Below are positions 1 to 5,603 of a stretch of 14,977 nt of DNA, piece after piece; the stretch's first letter is position 1; each line of letters begins with the position of its first letter. The position numbers and the translations under genes are program-made. Source of the stretch: Candidatus Sulfopaludibacter sp. SbA3 (GTDB taxonomy: Bacteria > Acidobacteriota > Terriglobia > 20CM-2-55-15); NCBI GenBank assembly GCA_945861845.1, contig CAMAWS010000019.1, positions 1-14,977 on the forward strand, read 5' to 3'. The notes beneath the pieces were generated by a model. It did no database searches and was not told the DNA's origin. It worked only from the letters and a program-made list of their open reading frames with translations.

Positions 1-2
1 GC

Positions 3-155
3 CAACCTGCAAGTAACGGAATTCACAAATGTTTTCGATCTTTGTCCGGGGCGGGCTATGACAGTTCGACCGGGACGGGAAGTCCGTTCAAATTCAAGGA
101 CGACAATCTGTCACAGGGCTTTGATCGAGGGAGATTCGGTAGTGGGTCACTTTGA
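3..155 (+). pseudogene. Possible 3' end of a reading frame, its tail replaced by the MITE insertion
   Basis: This frame is open from the left edge and has no stop until TGA 153-155, which lies inside the inserted element. If 138-417 and one 8-bp duplication copy are removed in silico, the frame continues through 426 and stops at TAA 456-458, adding the residues FGIANRQLED. The visible protein is hydrophilic and Gly/Ser/Asp-rich (for example GAGYDSSTGTG, then FKFKDDNLSQGFDRG), and I do not recognise a family. A second frame starting at base 1 is also open over the same stretch, so coding is not certain, and a frameshift between the two frames cannot be excluded. The start lies outside the window. 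Confidence 0.3.
130..137. repeat. Left copy of the 8-bp target-site duplication
   Basis: GGAGATTC directly abuts the left terminal inverted repeat of the element at 138-417. An identical copy abuts the right end at 418-425. Confidence 0.75.
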
Positions 156-417
156 AACTTCGCGCATCGCGATCCCTTCTTGGTTTGCAGCACAAAAGCC
201 GTAGCGGCGAAACAGTGTTAGCCACGGGCGTAAGCCCGTGGATTCAGACAGCACGTTATGCCCAGCCCCAACGGGGCGGCACAGCATCCAAGTATCGTGC
301 TATGCCGCACCTACAGTGCTGATGTTCGATCGTTCGGTCGACCACGGGCTGACGCCCGTGGCTATGTTCTTTCGCCGCTCCGCGGCTAGTTACGATATTT
401 CAAAATGACCCACTACC
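138..417. mobile_element. 280-bp MITE-like non-autonomous element
   Basis: The ends are inverted repeats: the left end reads GGTAGTGGGTCACTTTGAAA (138-157) and the right end (398-417), read on the other strand, matches 19 of 20 bases. The element is flanked by exact direct repeats GGAGATTC at 130-137 and 418-425, as expected of an 8-bp target-site duplication. Inside, a second imperfect inverted pair (197-241 with 342-386) and a central pair (about 274-285 with 295-306) let almost the whole element fold back on itself. It encodes no transposase, so movement would need one supplied in trans. The transposase family cannot be assigned with confidence from these ends. Confidence 0.78.
222..361. 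repeat. Pair of opposed REP-like hairpins inside the MITE
   Basis: Bases 222-241 and 342-361 are each a self-complementary unit of the form CCACGGGCN4GCCCGTGG (central bases GTAA and TGAC). They are also inverted copies of one another with one mismatch. Homology of the two arms extends outwards to 197 and 386. Between them lies a short stem, AGCCCCAACGGGGC. Hairpins of this style recur in Acidobacteriota intergenic regions (recollection, not a search result). Another pair of similar design lies at 9486-9571 in this window. Confidence 0.6.
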
Positions 418-425
418 GGAGATTC
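418..425. repeat. Right copy of the 8-bp target-site duplication
   Basis: GGAGATTC directly abuts the right terminal inverted repeat and is identical to the left copy at 130-137. Confidence 0.75.
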
Positions 426-474
426 TTCGGAATTGCAAATCGACAGTTGGAGGATTAAGAGCGCCCTGCAGTGA

Positions 475-498
475 GGCTGGTGGCGTCTGCCACCAGCC
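475..498. other. Strong hairpin between convergent frames
   Basis: GGCTGGTGGC (475-484) pairs perfectly with GCCACCAGCC (489-498) around the loop GTCT. No U-run follows on either strand, so it is not a classical intrinsic terminator. It lies between the possible + frame ending near 458 and the 3' end of the DUF6152 gene at 538. It could cap either transcript or be a decayed member of the local hairpin repeats, since GGCTTCAGCC follows at 501-510. Confidence 0.45.
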
Positions 499-537
499 CC
501 GGCTTCAGCCAAGTCCTGGCATGAAATCCTGCTGCTA

Positions 538-954
538 TTACCGCGGAGCGCGCGGCGGAGGAGGAACTCCATCGGAATTCGCCTGCATTTTACGGCCATC
601 AGCCAACGTTACGGTCCTTGTGGCTGCGAATGGTTTTCCATCCCTTGCCAGGAATCCATCTACCGTGATCTTGTCCCCTACCTTTATTGATTCACGAGTC
701 CAACCTTGTCCCGCCAGCGCCGTCGGACTGGCCGATAGCACACCCCACGGCGTGACTTTCCCGGCTTCATCTTTGACCTCAATAAAGAAATTGATGTGTG
801 GATTCGACCATTCGACCTTCGTGACCGTTCCCGTCACAGTGACCGGCTTCGACATGTCGAATTCCTTCATGAATGAATGATGGGCAAATACGGGAGCCGC
901 CGCCAAAACCAAACCGAGTCCAAGAGCCAAGAAACCAAATACGCTGGGTCGCAT
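538..954 (-). CDS. DUF6152 family periplasmic protein
   Basis: The protein has 138 residues. Its first 24 form a clean signal peptide (hydrophobic stretch FLALGLGLVLAAAPVFA), followed by HHSF at the mature N terminus. The body, with VTVTGTVTKVEWSNPH, a central WGVLS segment and KVGDKITVDGFLARDGK, is the OB-like beta-barrel typical of DUF6152. The family is exported and has no firmly assigned activity; the His-rich mature start hints at metal binding but proves nothing. I chose the ATG at 954 because GGAGG lies 7 nt upstream and the signal peptide begins there; an in-frame ATG at 999 would add 15 non-signal residues. The C terminus is Pro/Arg-rich (GVPPPPRAPR). It is transcribed away from the 1309 gene across a 354-bp gap. 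Confidence 0.85.
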   Translation of the reverse strand: MRPSVFGFLALGLGLVLAAAPVFAHHSFMKEFDMSKPVTVTGTVTKVEWSNPHINFFIEVKDEAGKVTPWGVLSASPTALAGQGWTRESIKVGDKITVDGFLARDGKPFAATRTVTLADGRKMQANSDGVPPPPRAPR

Positions 955-1308
955 TTCGATACCTCCGTTTTCAACTATTGAGATCCCCTGTAATTTCATG
1001 CCAATCCCAGTAATGCAATAGTGGTGCCTCAGTTCCGACGTTGTAGTTACAGCAGTTTGCGAGGAAGCCTTCCGTCAGAATGGCCAATTAGTCAACATAG
1101 CTCCGGCGTGTTGCGCCGTTTTGTCATTCTTGATCCAACTCATCTGGTGATGAACTGACACCCTGTCGGACATAACGGGCAGTTGAGAATATTTGGCGGA
1201 CCGCAAGCATGGATAACTCATTCAGAAATCGTTACCCCTCAAGAAATAGTGTGGCAGCTGAAGTGCTTAAAACCCAAGAGCGTGCTGACACGCGATAAAG
1301 GAGGAGTA
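955..1308. other. 354-bp divergent intergenic region
   Basis: This gap separates the divergent genes at 954 (-) and 1309 (+), so promoters for both should lie here. I see no strong sigma70 pair. On + there is a short stem CGGCG-TGTTG-CGCCG followed by TTTTG (1104-1122). It looks like a weak intrinsic terminator but has no + gene before it. A 5-bp stem GCGTG-CTGA-CACGC (1280-1293) sits just before the ribosome binding site of the next gene. No small gene is supported. Confidence 0.4.
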
Positions 1309-1641
1309 ATGAATCATAATGCAAGCGCGATCCTTTTAATTTCCAGGACAGACAATCTCGTAGCCCAGTTACAACAGGCAGAAATAGCACGAACTCGATC
1401 CATTATCTTGAGCATGCTGGCCGGCTCAATTCTGGGATGGGCAATCGGCGTGGGACAACTCATCACTATAGGTTCCTGGGATCTGTTCTACTGGGCATGG
1501 ATGCCTTTGATTCCGTTCTACAGCGCCCTGGGCTGGGCGCTGTTCGGAATGATCATGGGTGGAAGCGGCGTTTTCTCCAACTCGAAGTCAATCGAACACA
1601 TCGGCACGGAGAAGAATTACCTGAAAACCGACGCTGCCTGA
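1309..1641 (+). CDS. Small membrane protein of unknown function
   Basis: The protein has 110 residues. A polar N terminus (about 25 residues) is followed by two hydrophobic segments, roughly residues 30-52 (SIILSMLAGSILGWAIGVGQ) and 58-85 (Trp/aromatic-rich, FYWAWMPLIPFY then ALGWALFGMIMGG). A polar tail of about 22 residues ends in KTDAA. The Gly-rich helix faces suggest a helical hairpin. No family is recognised. The ATG at 1309 is preceded by AAAGGAGGAG two bases upstream, a strong ribosome binding site. The frame runs upstream to a TTG at 1183, but that extension lacks a binding site and is probably non-coding. The next gene starts 18 nt after its stop, so the two are probably co-transcribed. 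Confidence 0.6.
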   Translation: MNHNASAILLISRTDNLVAQLQQAEIARTRSIILSMLAGSILGWAIGVGQLITIGSWDLFYWAWMPLIPFYSALGWALFGMIMGGSGVFSNSKSIEHIGTEKNYLKTDAA

Positions 1642-1648
1642 TTTGCAC

Positions 1649-1656
1649 GGGGGGGG
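1649..1656 (+). promoter_or_regulatory. G8 tract forming the ribosome binding site
   Basis: Eight consecutive G residues followed by AGA lie immediately before the ATG at 1660 and act as the Shine-Dalgarno region. A homopolymer this long is prone to slippage, which would change the spacing to the start codon. Any effect on expression is speculative. Confidence 0.4.
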
Positions 1657-1659
1657 AGA

Positions 1660-2055
1660 ATGCGGATTACCGGTCTGATCCTGTTAGGTAGTCTTGCGGC
1701 TGTGCAGCAACAGGGCGCGTACAAGCCTGTCGCTACCAACGCTCAATTAATGACGACGTTGATTATTCCTTCTTCGGATGCAATCTTCGACGTGTCCGTC
1801 AATCCCCCCAAAACTGATGAAGCGTGGGCCAACCTTGAAAACCAGTCCCTCATCCTGGCGGAATCGGGAAACCTGCTCATGATGGACGGCCGGGCCGTCG
1901 CCGAAACCCTATGGATGGAAGAATCACGTGGTCTTGTGGACTCGGGCGAGGACGCATTCAAGGCCGCGAAAGCCAAAGACCTGAAACGCATGCTGGAGGT
2001 TGGCGAAGACATTCTTGCCACGTGCGCCCGCTGTCACTATCAGTACCTGAAGTAG
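1660..2055 (+). CDS. Exported c-type cytochrome with C-terminal heme motif (cytochrome c' -like)
   Basis: The protein has 131 residues. A short hydrophobic leader (residues 1-14, MRITGLILLGSLAA) is followed by a largely helical chain with a single heme-binding motif CARCH at residues 122-126, five residues from the end. A CXXCH so close to the C terminus of a four-helix protein is the hallmark of class II cytochromes c (cytochrome c'/c556-like), which carry electrons or bind gas ligands in the periplasm. Helical segments such as DEAWANLENQSLILAESGN and AFKAAKAKDLKRMLEVGEDI fit this. The signal peptide is short, and its cleavage site (near VQQQGAY) is not obvious. The gene lies between a small membrane protein and a PQQ-type dehydrogenase, so it could serve that enzyme as electron acceptor (inference). 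Confidence 0.7.
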   Translation: MRITGLILLGSLAAVQQQGAYKPVATNAQLMTTLIIPSSDAIFDVSVNPPKTDEAWANLENQSLILAESGNLLMMDGRAVAETLWMEESRGLVDSGEDAFKAAKAKDLKRMLEVGEDILATCARCHYQYLK

Positions 2056-2102
2056 GGCATTAACATACATGGCTCATGAATCTCGCGAAGCCCCCCCCCT
2101 TC

Positions 2103-2131
2103 TTGACTTGCCGGAAATCCGCAACTAGGCT
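2103..2131 (+). promoter_or_regulatory. Candidate sigma70-type promoter for the sugar dehydrogenase gene
   Basis: TTGACT (2103-2108) is a near-consensus -35 box. A 17-nt spacer leads to TAGGCT (2126-2131), a poor -10 box. A run of nine C residues (2091-2099) lies just upstream. The element would give a short leader before the ATG at 2155. Support rests on pattern alone. Confidence 0.35.
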
Positions 2132-2154
2132 GTCCGTGATTCCAGAGGAGATCT

Positions 2155-3603
2155 ATGGCATTCATGATTCGTGTGTTCATGGCATCGCTGCTGACGGCGT
2201 CGTTCTCGTTCGCAGTTACGGCACAACAGGCGCCCGCTCCCCTGCAGCCGGGCCAGACGAACGACCCTTTCCCTGCGCCCATCCCCGCGGTCCAGGGCGT
2301 AATCGTGGTCAATGTCGCCGAGTTCGCGTCACTTCCCGAAATCGATGGAGTGGCCGCCCGCATGATGCACCTGGTAGATGAGCCCGGTTCGCGGCGGCTG
2401 TTCGTGAACGAAATGCGCGGCCCGCTCTACAGCGTGAGCTACGACGGCAAAACGGTGACGACGTATGTCGACATCAACGCTTCGAACTGGGGCGTGCCCG
2501 TGCAGTCCATGGGCCGTGAGCGAGGGTTTCAGAGCCTCGCGTTCCACCCGCAGTTTGCCGAGGCCGGGACGCCCGGTTACGGCAAGTTCTATACCTATAC
2601 CGATACCACCAACATGACGCCAGCACCCGACTTCCGTCCTTTGGGTGGAATGGACACGCACGACACCGTGCTGCTCGAGTGGACCGCCAAAACCCATGAC
2701 GCGGCAACTTATGATGGCGGCCTTCCGCGCGAGTTGTTCCGGCTGCGCCAACCGTTTGCCAACCACAACGCGGGCCACCTGGCCTTCAACCCGAACGCCG
2801 CTCCCGGCAGCCCGGACTTCGGCCTGCTTTACGTTGGCGTCGCCGACGGCGGAAGCGGGGGCGACCCGCTCAACATGGCGCAGAACCTCGGTTCCGCATT
2901 TGGGAAGGTATTCCGCATCAACCCCCTGGGCACGGACAGCCTCAACAAGAAGTACGGAATTCCGCCGGGCAACCCCTTCGTCAACCGTACCGGAGCCCTC
3001 CCGGAAATCTATGCATACGGCGTGCGCAACCCGCAGCGTTTTTCCTGGGATCCGGCCAACGGCAACCTGTTCCTCTCCGATATCGGCCAGAACATTGTTG
3101 AGGAGGTCAGCATTGTCAAACCCGGCGCCAACCTTGGATGGAATCTCTGGGAAGGCAGCTTCCGCTTTATCAGCCGCGCGGCTGTCAGCACGCAGAATCC
3201 GCGCGACCTCGAGATAACGTACCCCGTCGTTGAATATGGGCAGTTGGATCCGTTGCTTCAGCCCAACTCCGCTGCCAGTGGCGTGATCGTTTACCGCGGG
3301 AGCCAGATTCCGCAGATTGCAAATCTCGTGATATTTACCGATATGCCGAGCGGGGAGATCTTCCACTTCAGCGCCGACTCGCTGCCCAGCGGCGGCCAGG
3401 ACGCCATTCGCCGAATCCTGCTCCGATACGACGGATCGGAGAAGACCATGCTCCAGTTGATCCAGGACAAGAACAGGGCCCAGGGGAAGATGCCTGCCAC
3501 GCGCTCAGACCTGCGGCTGGCGATGGGCCCCGGCAATCAGGTCTTGCTGCTCAACAAAGGCGACGGCACCATCCGCCAATTAGAGAAGAATGAGGGACAG
3601 TGA
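2155..3603 (+). CDS. Secreted PQQ-dependent sugar dehydrogenase (glucose/sorbosone dehydrogenase family)
   Basis: The protein has 482 residues with a signal peptide at residues 1-23 (ending FAVTAQQ). The rest is the six-bladed beta-propeller of the GSDH family. It shows NHNAGHLAF (about 203-211; His likely catalytic), VGVADGGSGGDP (about 227-238), YGVRNPQRFSW (about 288-298, cofactor-proximal Arg in the family) and LSDIGQNIVEEV (about 307-318). Members oxidise aldoses or similar alcohols in the periplasm using PQQ and Ca; the substrate here is unknown. The ATG at 2155 follows AGAGGAG. The family-like end is DGTIRQL; the last six residues, EKNEGQ, are encoded by the left arm of a perfect palindrome (3583-3612), so the tail may have been acquired. 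No PQQ biosynthesis genes are in the window. Confidence 0.85.
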   Translation: MAFMIRVFMASLLTASFSFAVTAQQAPAPLQPGQTNDPFPAPIPAVQGVIVVNVAEFASLPEIDGVAARMMHLVDEPGSRRLFVNEMRGPLYSVSYDGKTVTTYVDINASNWGVPVQSMGRERGFQSLAFHPQFAEAGTPGYGKFYTYTDTTNMTPAPDFRPLGGMDTHDTVLLEWTAKTHDAATYDGGLPRELFRLRQPFANHNAGHLAFNPNAAPGSPDFGLLYVGVADGGSGGDPLNMAQNLGSAFGKVFRINPLGTDSLNKKYGIPPGNPFVNRTGALPEIYAYGVRNPQRFSWDPANGNLFLSDIGQNIVEEVSIVKPGANLGWNLWEGSFRFISRAAVSTQNPRDLEITYPVVEYGQLDPLLQPNSAASGVIVYRGSQIPQIANLVIFTDMPSGEIFHFSADSLPSGGQDAIRRILLRYDGSEKTMLQLIQDKNRAQGKMPATRSDLRLAMGPGNQVLLLNKGDGTIRQLEKNEGQ

Positions 3604-3650
3604 GCAATTTCCGTAGTTCAGGAAATTGCTCACTGTCCCTCATTCTTCTC
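3583..3650. terminator. Perfect 30-bp inverted repeat at a convergent gene junction
   Basis: Bases 3583-3612 are exactly complementary to 3621-3650 around the 8-nt loop GTAGTTCA. The stem holds the dehydrogenase stop codon (3601-3603) and reaches the last codon of the facing ccdA gene (stop 3649-3651). It could act as a bidirectional transcription stop, although no U-run follows. Its perfection and its core GGGACAGTGAGCAATTTCC recall REP-like palindromes linked to IS200-like (RAYT) transposases. That resemblance is from memory and unverified. Confidence 0.6.
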
Positions 3651-4374
3651 ACAGCGCGAAGCGATTCAGGAATGTGAACCAGCTCGCAAAGCGGGAGAGG
3701 TTGTCGGTCATGATTAAAAGGCCGACCGCAATGACGAGAATTCCACTCATGACTTCCACCGCGTGGAAATGGCGCTTGAAGCGGCTGTAAAAGGCGAGGA
3801 ATTTGTTGATGCCGAGGCTTGTCAGGAGAAATGGAATTCCCAGGCCAAGAGAATAGACGGCCAGTAGAACGATTCCCTGGCTGACATCCTGCTTTGTACT
3901 CGCCATCGTGAGGATGCCTGCGAGTATTGGACCGATGCACGGCGTCCACCCAAACGCGAAAGCCAGGCCCAGGACCAGTGCGCCAAATGCTCCCTTCGGC
4001 TTGGCGACATTGTTGAAACGCTTGTCGCGATACAGGAAGTTGATCTTGAAGATACCCATCAGGTGCAGGCCAAAGACAATCAGCACGAGGCTGGCCAGCC
4101 GGCGCAACAGGACCATTCGCGTAACAAGGATCTGTCCGAGCCACGTGGCGGATGCGCCGAGGGAAATGAAGGTTATCGAAAACCCGGCAATGAACATTAT
4201 CGAACTCAGCACGACCGAACGCGTCAGAGCCGTCTTTTGCGTTCCTTCCTTAAGCTGGTCGAGTGAAAAGCCGGAAATAATCGAAATGTAGCCCGGTACG
4301 AGCGGCAACACGCACGGCGACAGGAATGAAATCAGGCCGGCAGCGAATGCTGTAAGGATCGAAACACTGTCCAT
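3649..4374 (-). CDS. ccdA: CcdA/DsbD-type thiol-disulfide membrane transporter
   Basis: The protein has 241 residues with about six membrane segments. The two conserved half-site cysteines are present: Cys21 in LSPCVLPLVPGY and Cys146 in GWTPCIGPILAG. These are the residues with which CcdA carries reducing equivalents from cytoplasmic thioredoxin across the membrane for cytochrome c maturation or other periplasmic thiol reduction. Length and Pro-flanked cysteines fit CcdA rather than the larger DsbD. The start is ATG 4374-4372, with no clear Shine-Dalgarno in the AT-rich leader. It lies 69 nt after the preceding gene on the same strand. A periplasmic partner (thioredoxin-like or ResA) is not seen. 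The 3' end abuts the 30-bp palindrome. Confidence 0.85.
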   Translation of the reverse strand: MDSVSILTAFAAGLISFLSPCVLPLVPGYISIISGFSLDQLKEGTQKTALTRSVVLSSIMFIAGFSITFISLGASATWLGQILVTRMVLLRRLASLVLIVFGLHLMGIFKINFLYRDKRFNNVAKPKGAFGALVLGLAFAFGWTPCIGPILAGILTMASTKQDVSQGIVLLAVYSLGLGIPFLLTSLGINKFLAFYSRFKRHFHAVEVMSGILVIAVGLLIMTDNLSRFASWFTFLNRFAL

Positions 4375-4443
4375 GTATTACAGAGTCTACAATAAATTAT
4401 GGTTCTATCGGCCTTGCATTCGCATCCGCCCATGTCGCCGGCA

Positions 4444-5034
4444 TCAGCGTTCAACCACAACATTGGCCAGCGGCGCGGTCAGCCGGATCATACGCCCTTG
4501 CGCATCGGTTGTCGCAATAACCCGGAGATTCTCCGTTACCACTGTGAAAGTCCTGTCCGCGGTTTGCTGAATCGACATTATTCCAACGGTACGATCCTGC
4601 GGAACGAATGCCGGCAGACTTGTTCCGGCGATGCCATTCCGATAAAGCAGTATCAAGTAATGATGGAAGAAGTTGTGGTCAACGATCGCAGTCTCAGGTG
4701 AAAAGCGGATGTCATCGGATTCGGTCTTGCCATCAACCTTGTACTCAAGCTGGCTGACTGGCTGCTGCACGTTCAGCCGGATCGCATTGCCTTTCGATTC
4801 GAACTCGTAGAACGTAACCCTGAGTTGGGAGTCGAGTTCCATGCGGCTTCGCAGGTCAAAGCTCTGGCCTGGAACCGAAATTCGCGTCCGTCCCTCTGCC
4901 GTATAGCCTCCGCGCTGTGCGGTTATGGAGAACTCCTCGGTTCCAATCTTCTTGCCGTCCTGGTAGATCGTGAATTCTCCGCGTTCTACGACAGGAGCCG
5001 CAATCCAAAGCATCAGTGAAAGGAAAAGACTCAT
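4444..5034 (-). CDS. Exported protein of unknown function, possibly DUF3108/DUF6134-like
   Basis: The protein has 196 residues. The N terminus (MSLFLSLMLWIAAPVV) is a short signal peptide or anchor. The rest is predicted beta-rich: GEFTIYQDGKKIGTEEFSI, RTRISVPGQSFDLRSRMELD and LEYKVDGKTESDDIRF, followed by a central aromatic segment DHNFFHHYLILLY. The pattern of a GKKIGTEEFSI strand followed by antiparallel sheets recalls the lipocalin-like DUF3108/DUF6134 proteins, but I cannot confirm membership. Its start codon overlaps the aroK stop by 4 nt (ATGA), so it is translationally coupled to aroK. ccdA follows 69 nt later. The context gives no clear functional clue. Confidence 0.6.
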   Translation of the reverse strand: MSLFLSLMLWIAAPVVERGEFTIYQDGKKIGTEEFSITAQRGGYTAEGRTRISVPGQSFDLRSRMELDSQLRVTFYEFESKGNAIRLNVQQPVSQLEYKVDGKTESDDIRFSPETAIVDHNFFHHYLILLYRNGIAGTSLPAFVPQDRTVGIMSIQQTADRTFTVVTENLRVIATTDAQGRMIRLTAPLANVVVER

Positions 5035-5534
5035 ATCTTTGAAATCGCTTCCAGTATTTCGTTCGCCACGTCCTCGCGGGCCCTGTCGTCTGTGGAGATG
5101 TGCAATTTAGCGAGGCGGTAAGCCGGTTCCCGGCTTTCAAAGAGACGTTCCGCCTGCTGCCTGTCCTGAAACATCGGCCTGGTGCCGTCAATTTTTACAC
5201 GCTCGGCCACTTTCGGAAAGGACACTTTCAGCCAGATTGTTAGTCCGGTTCGGTCGGCCAGGTCCCGATTGTCTTCACGCGTGAATGTGCCGCCTCCCAG
5301 AGCCACGATACTGTTGGGCCTGCCTGACAGCCGCTCCAGGTATTGATGTTCCAGGTCGCGAAAATAAGGTTCGCCGTGCGCGCGGAATATTTCAGGCACG
5401 GACTGCTTTTCACCCGCCTCAATTACTTCATCCAGGTCGTTGAAGCTCCACCGAAGTCTTCGCGCGAGGAGGCGCCCGATTGTAGTCTTGCCGGCTCCCA
5501 TGAAGCCGACCAGGTAGATGCGCTGGTGTTTCAT
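5031..5534 (-). CDS. aroK: Shikimate kinase
   Basis: The protein has 167 residues, the usual size. It phosphorylates shikimate at the 3-OH with ATP in the aromatic amino acid pathway (cytoplasm). Visible motifs are the Walker A loop GFMGAGKTT (10-18), the DLD pair (33-35) that positions Mg and shikimate, FRDLE with Arg59, the glycine triplet ALGGGTF (78-84), the lid TRPMF (118-122) and a C-terminal REPAYRLA segment supplying a late Arg. All key residues appear intact. The ATG at 5534 has only a weak upstream binding site. It is the first gene of a three-gene - strand group and diverges from the BrkB gene. Confidence 0.92.
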   Translation of the reverse strand: MKHQRIYLVGFMGAGKTTIGRLLARRLRWSFNDLDEVIEAGEKQSVPEIFRAHGEPYFRDLEHQYLERLSGRPNSIVALGGGTFTREDNRDLADRTGLTIWLKVSFPKVAERVKIDGTRPMFQDRQQAERLFESREPAYRLAKLHISTDDRAREDVANEILEAISKI

Positions 5535-5603
5535 TGGTGTCTTGATGGCTGCGCTCCGCTCATGTCGCGGCTATTTTACGTTCTGTGCCATCATATCCGC
5601 ACA

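Noticed and set aside
222..361. CRISPR-like array from the repeated CCACGGGC units
   Set aside because: There are only two units, in opposite orientation and self-complementary, with no regular spacing. This is a REP/MITE structure.
1104..1122. CGGCG/CGCCG stem followed by TTTT as an intrinsic terminator
   Set aside because: The stem is only 5 bp and no + strand gene lies upstream to be terminated, so it is mentioned only within the intergenic entry.
2329..3366. 345-codon open frame on the - strand opposite the sugar dehydrogenase
   Set aside because: It is the antisense shadow of a clearly coding gene with GC-rich third positions; its product is low-complexity and matches no recognisable domain.
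5562..5603. Upstream ATG (5562) as the BrkB start
   Set aside because: It adds 14 residues (MSRLFYVLCHHIRT) and has no ribosome site. It is kept only as an alternative, since 5604 also lacks a clear one.
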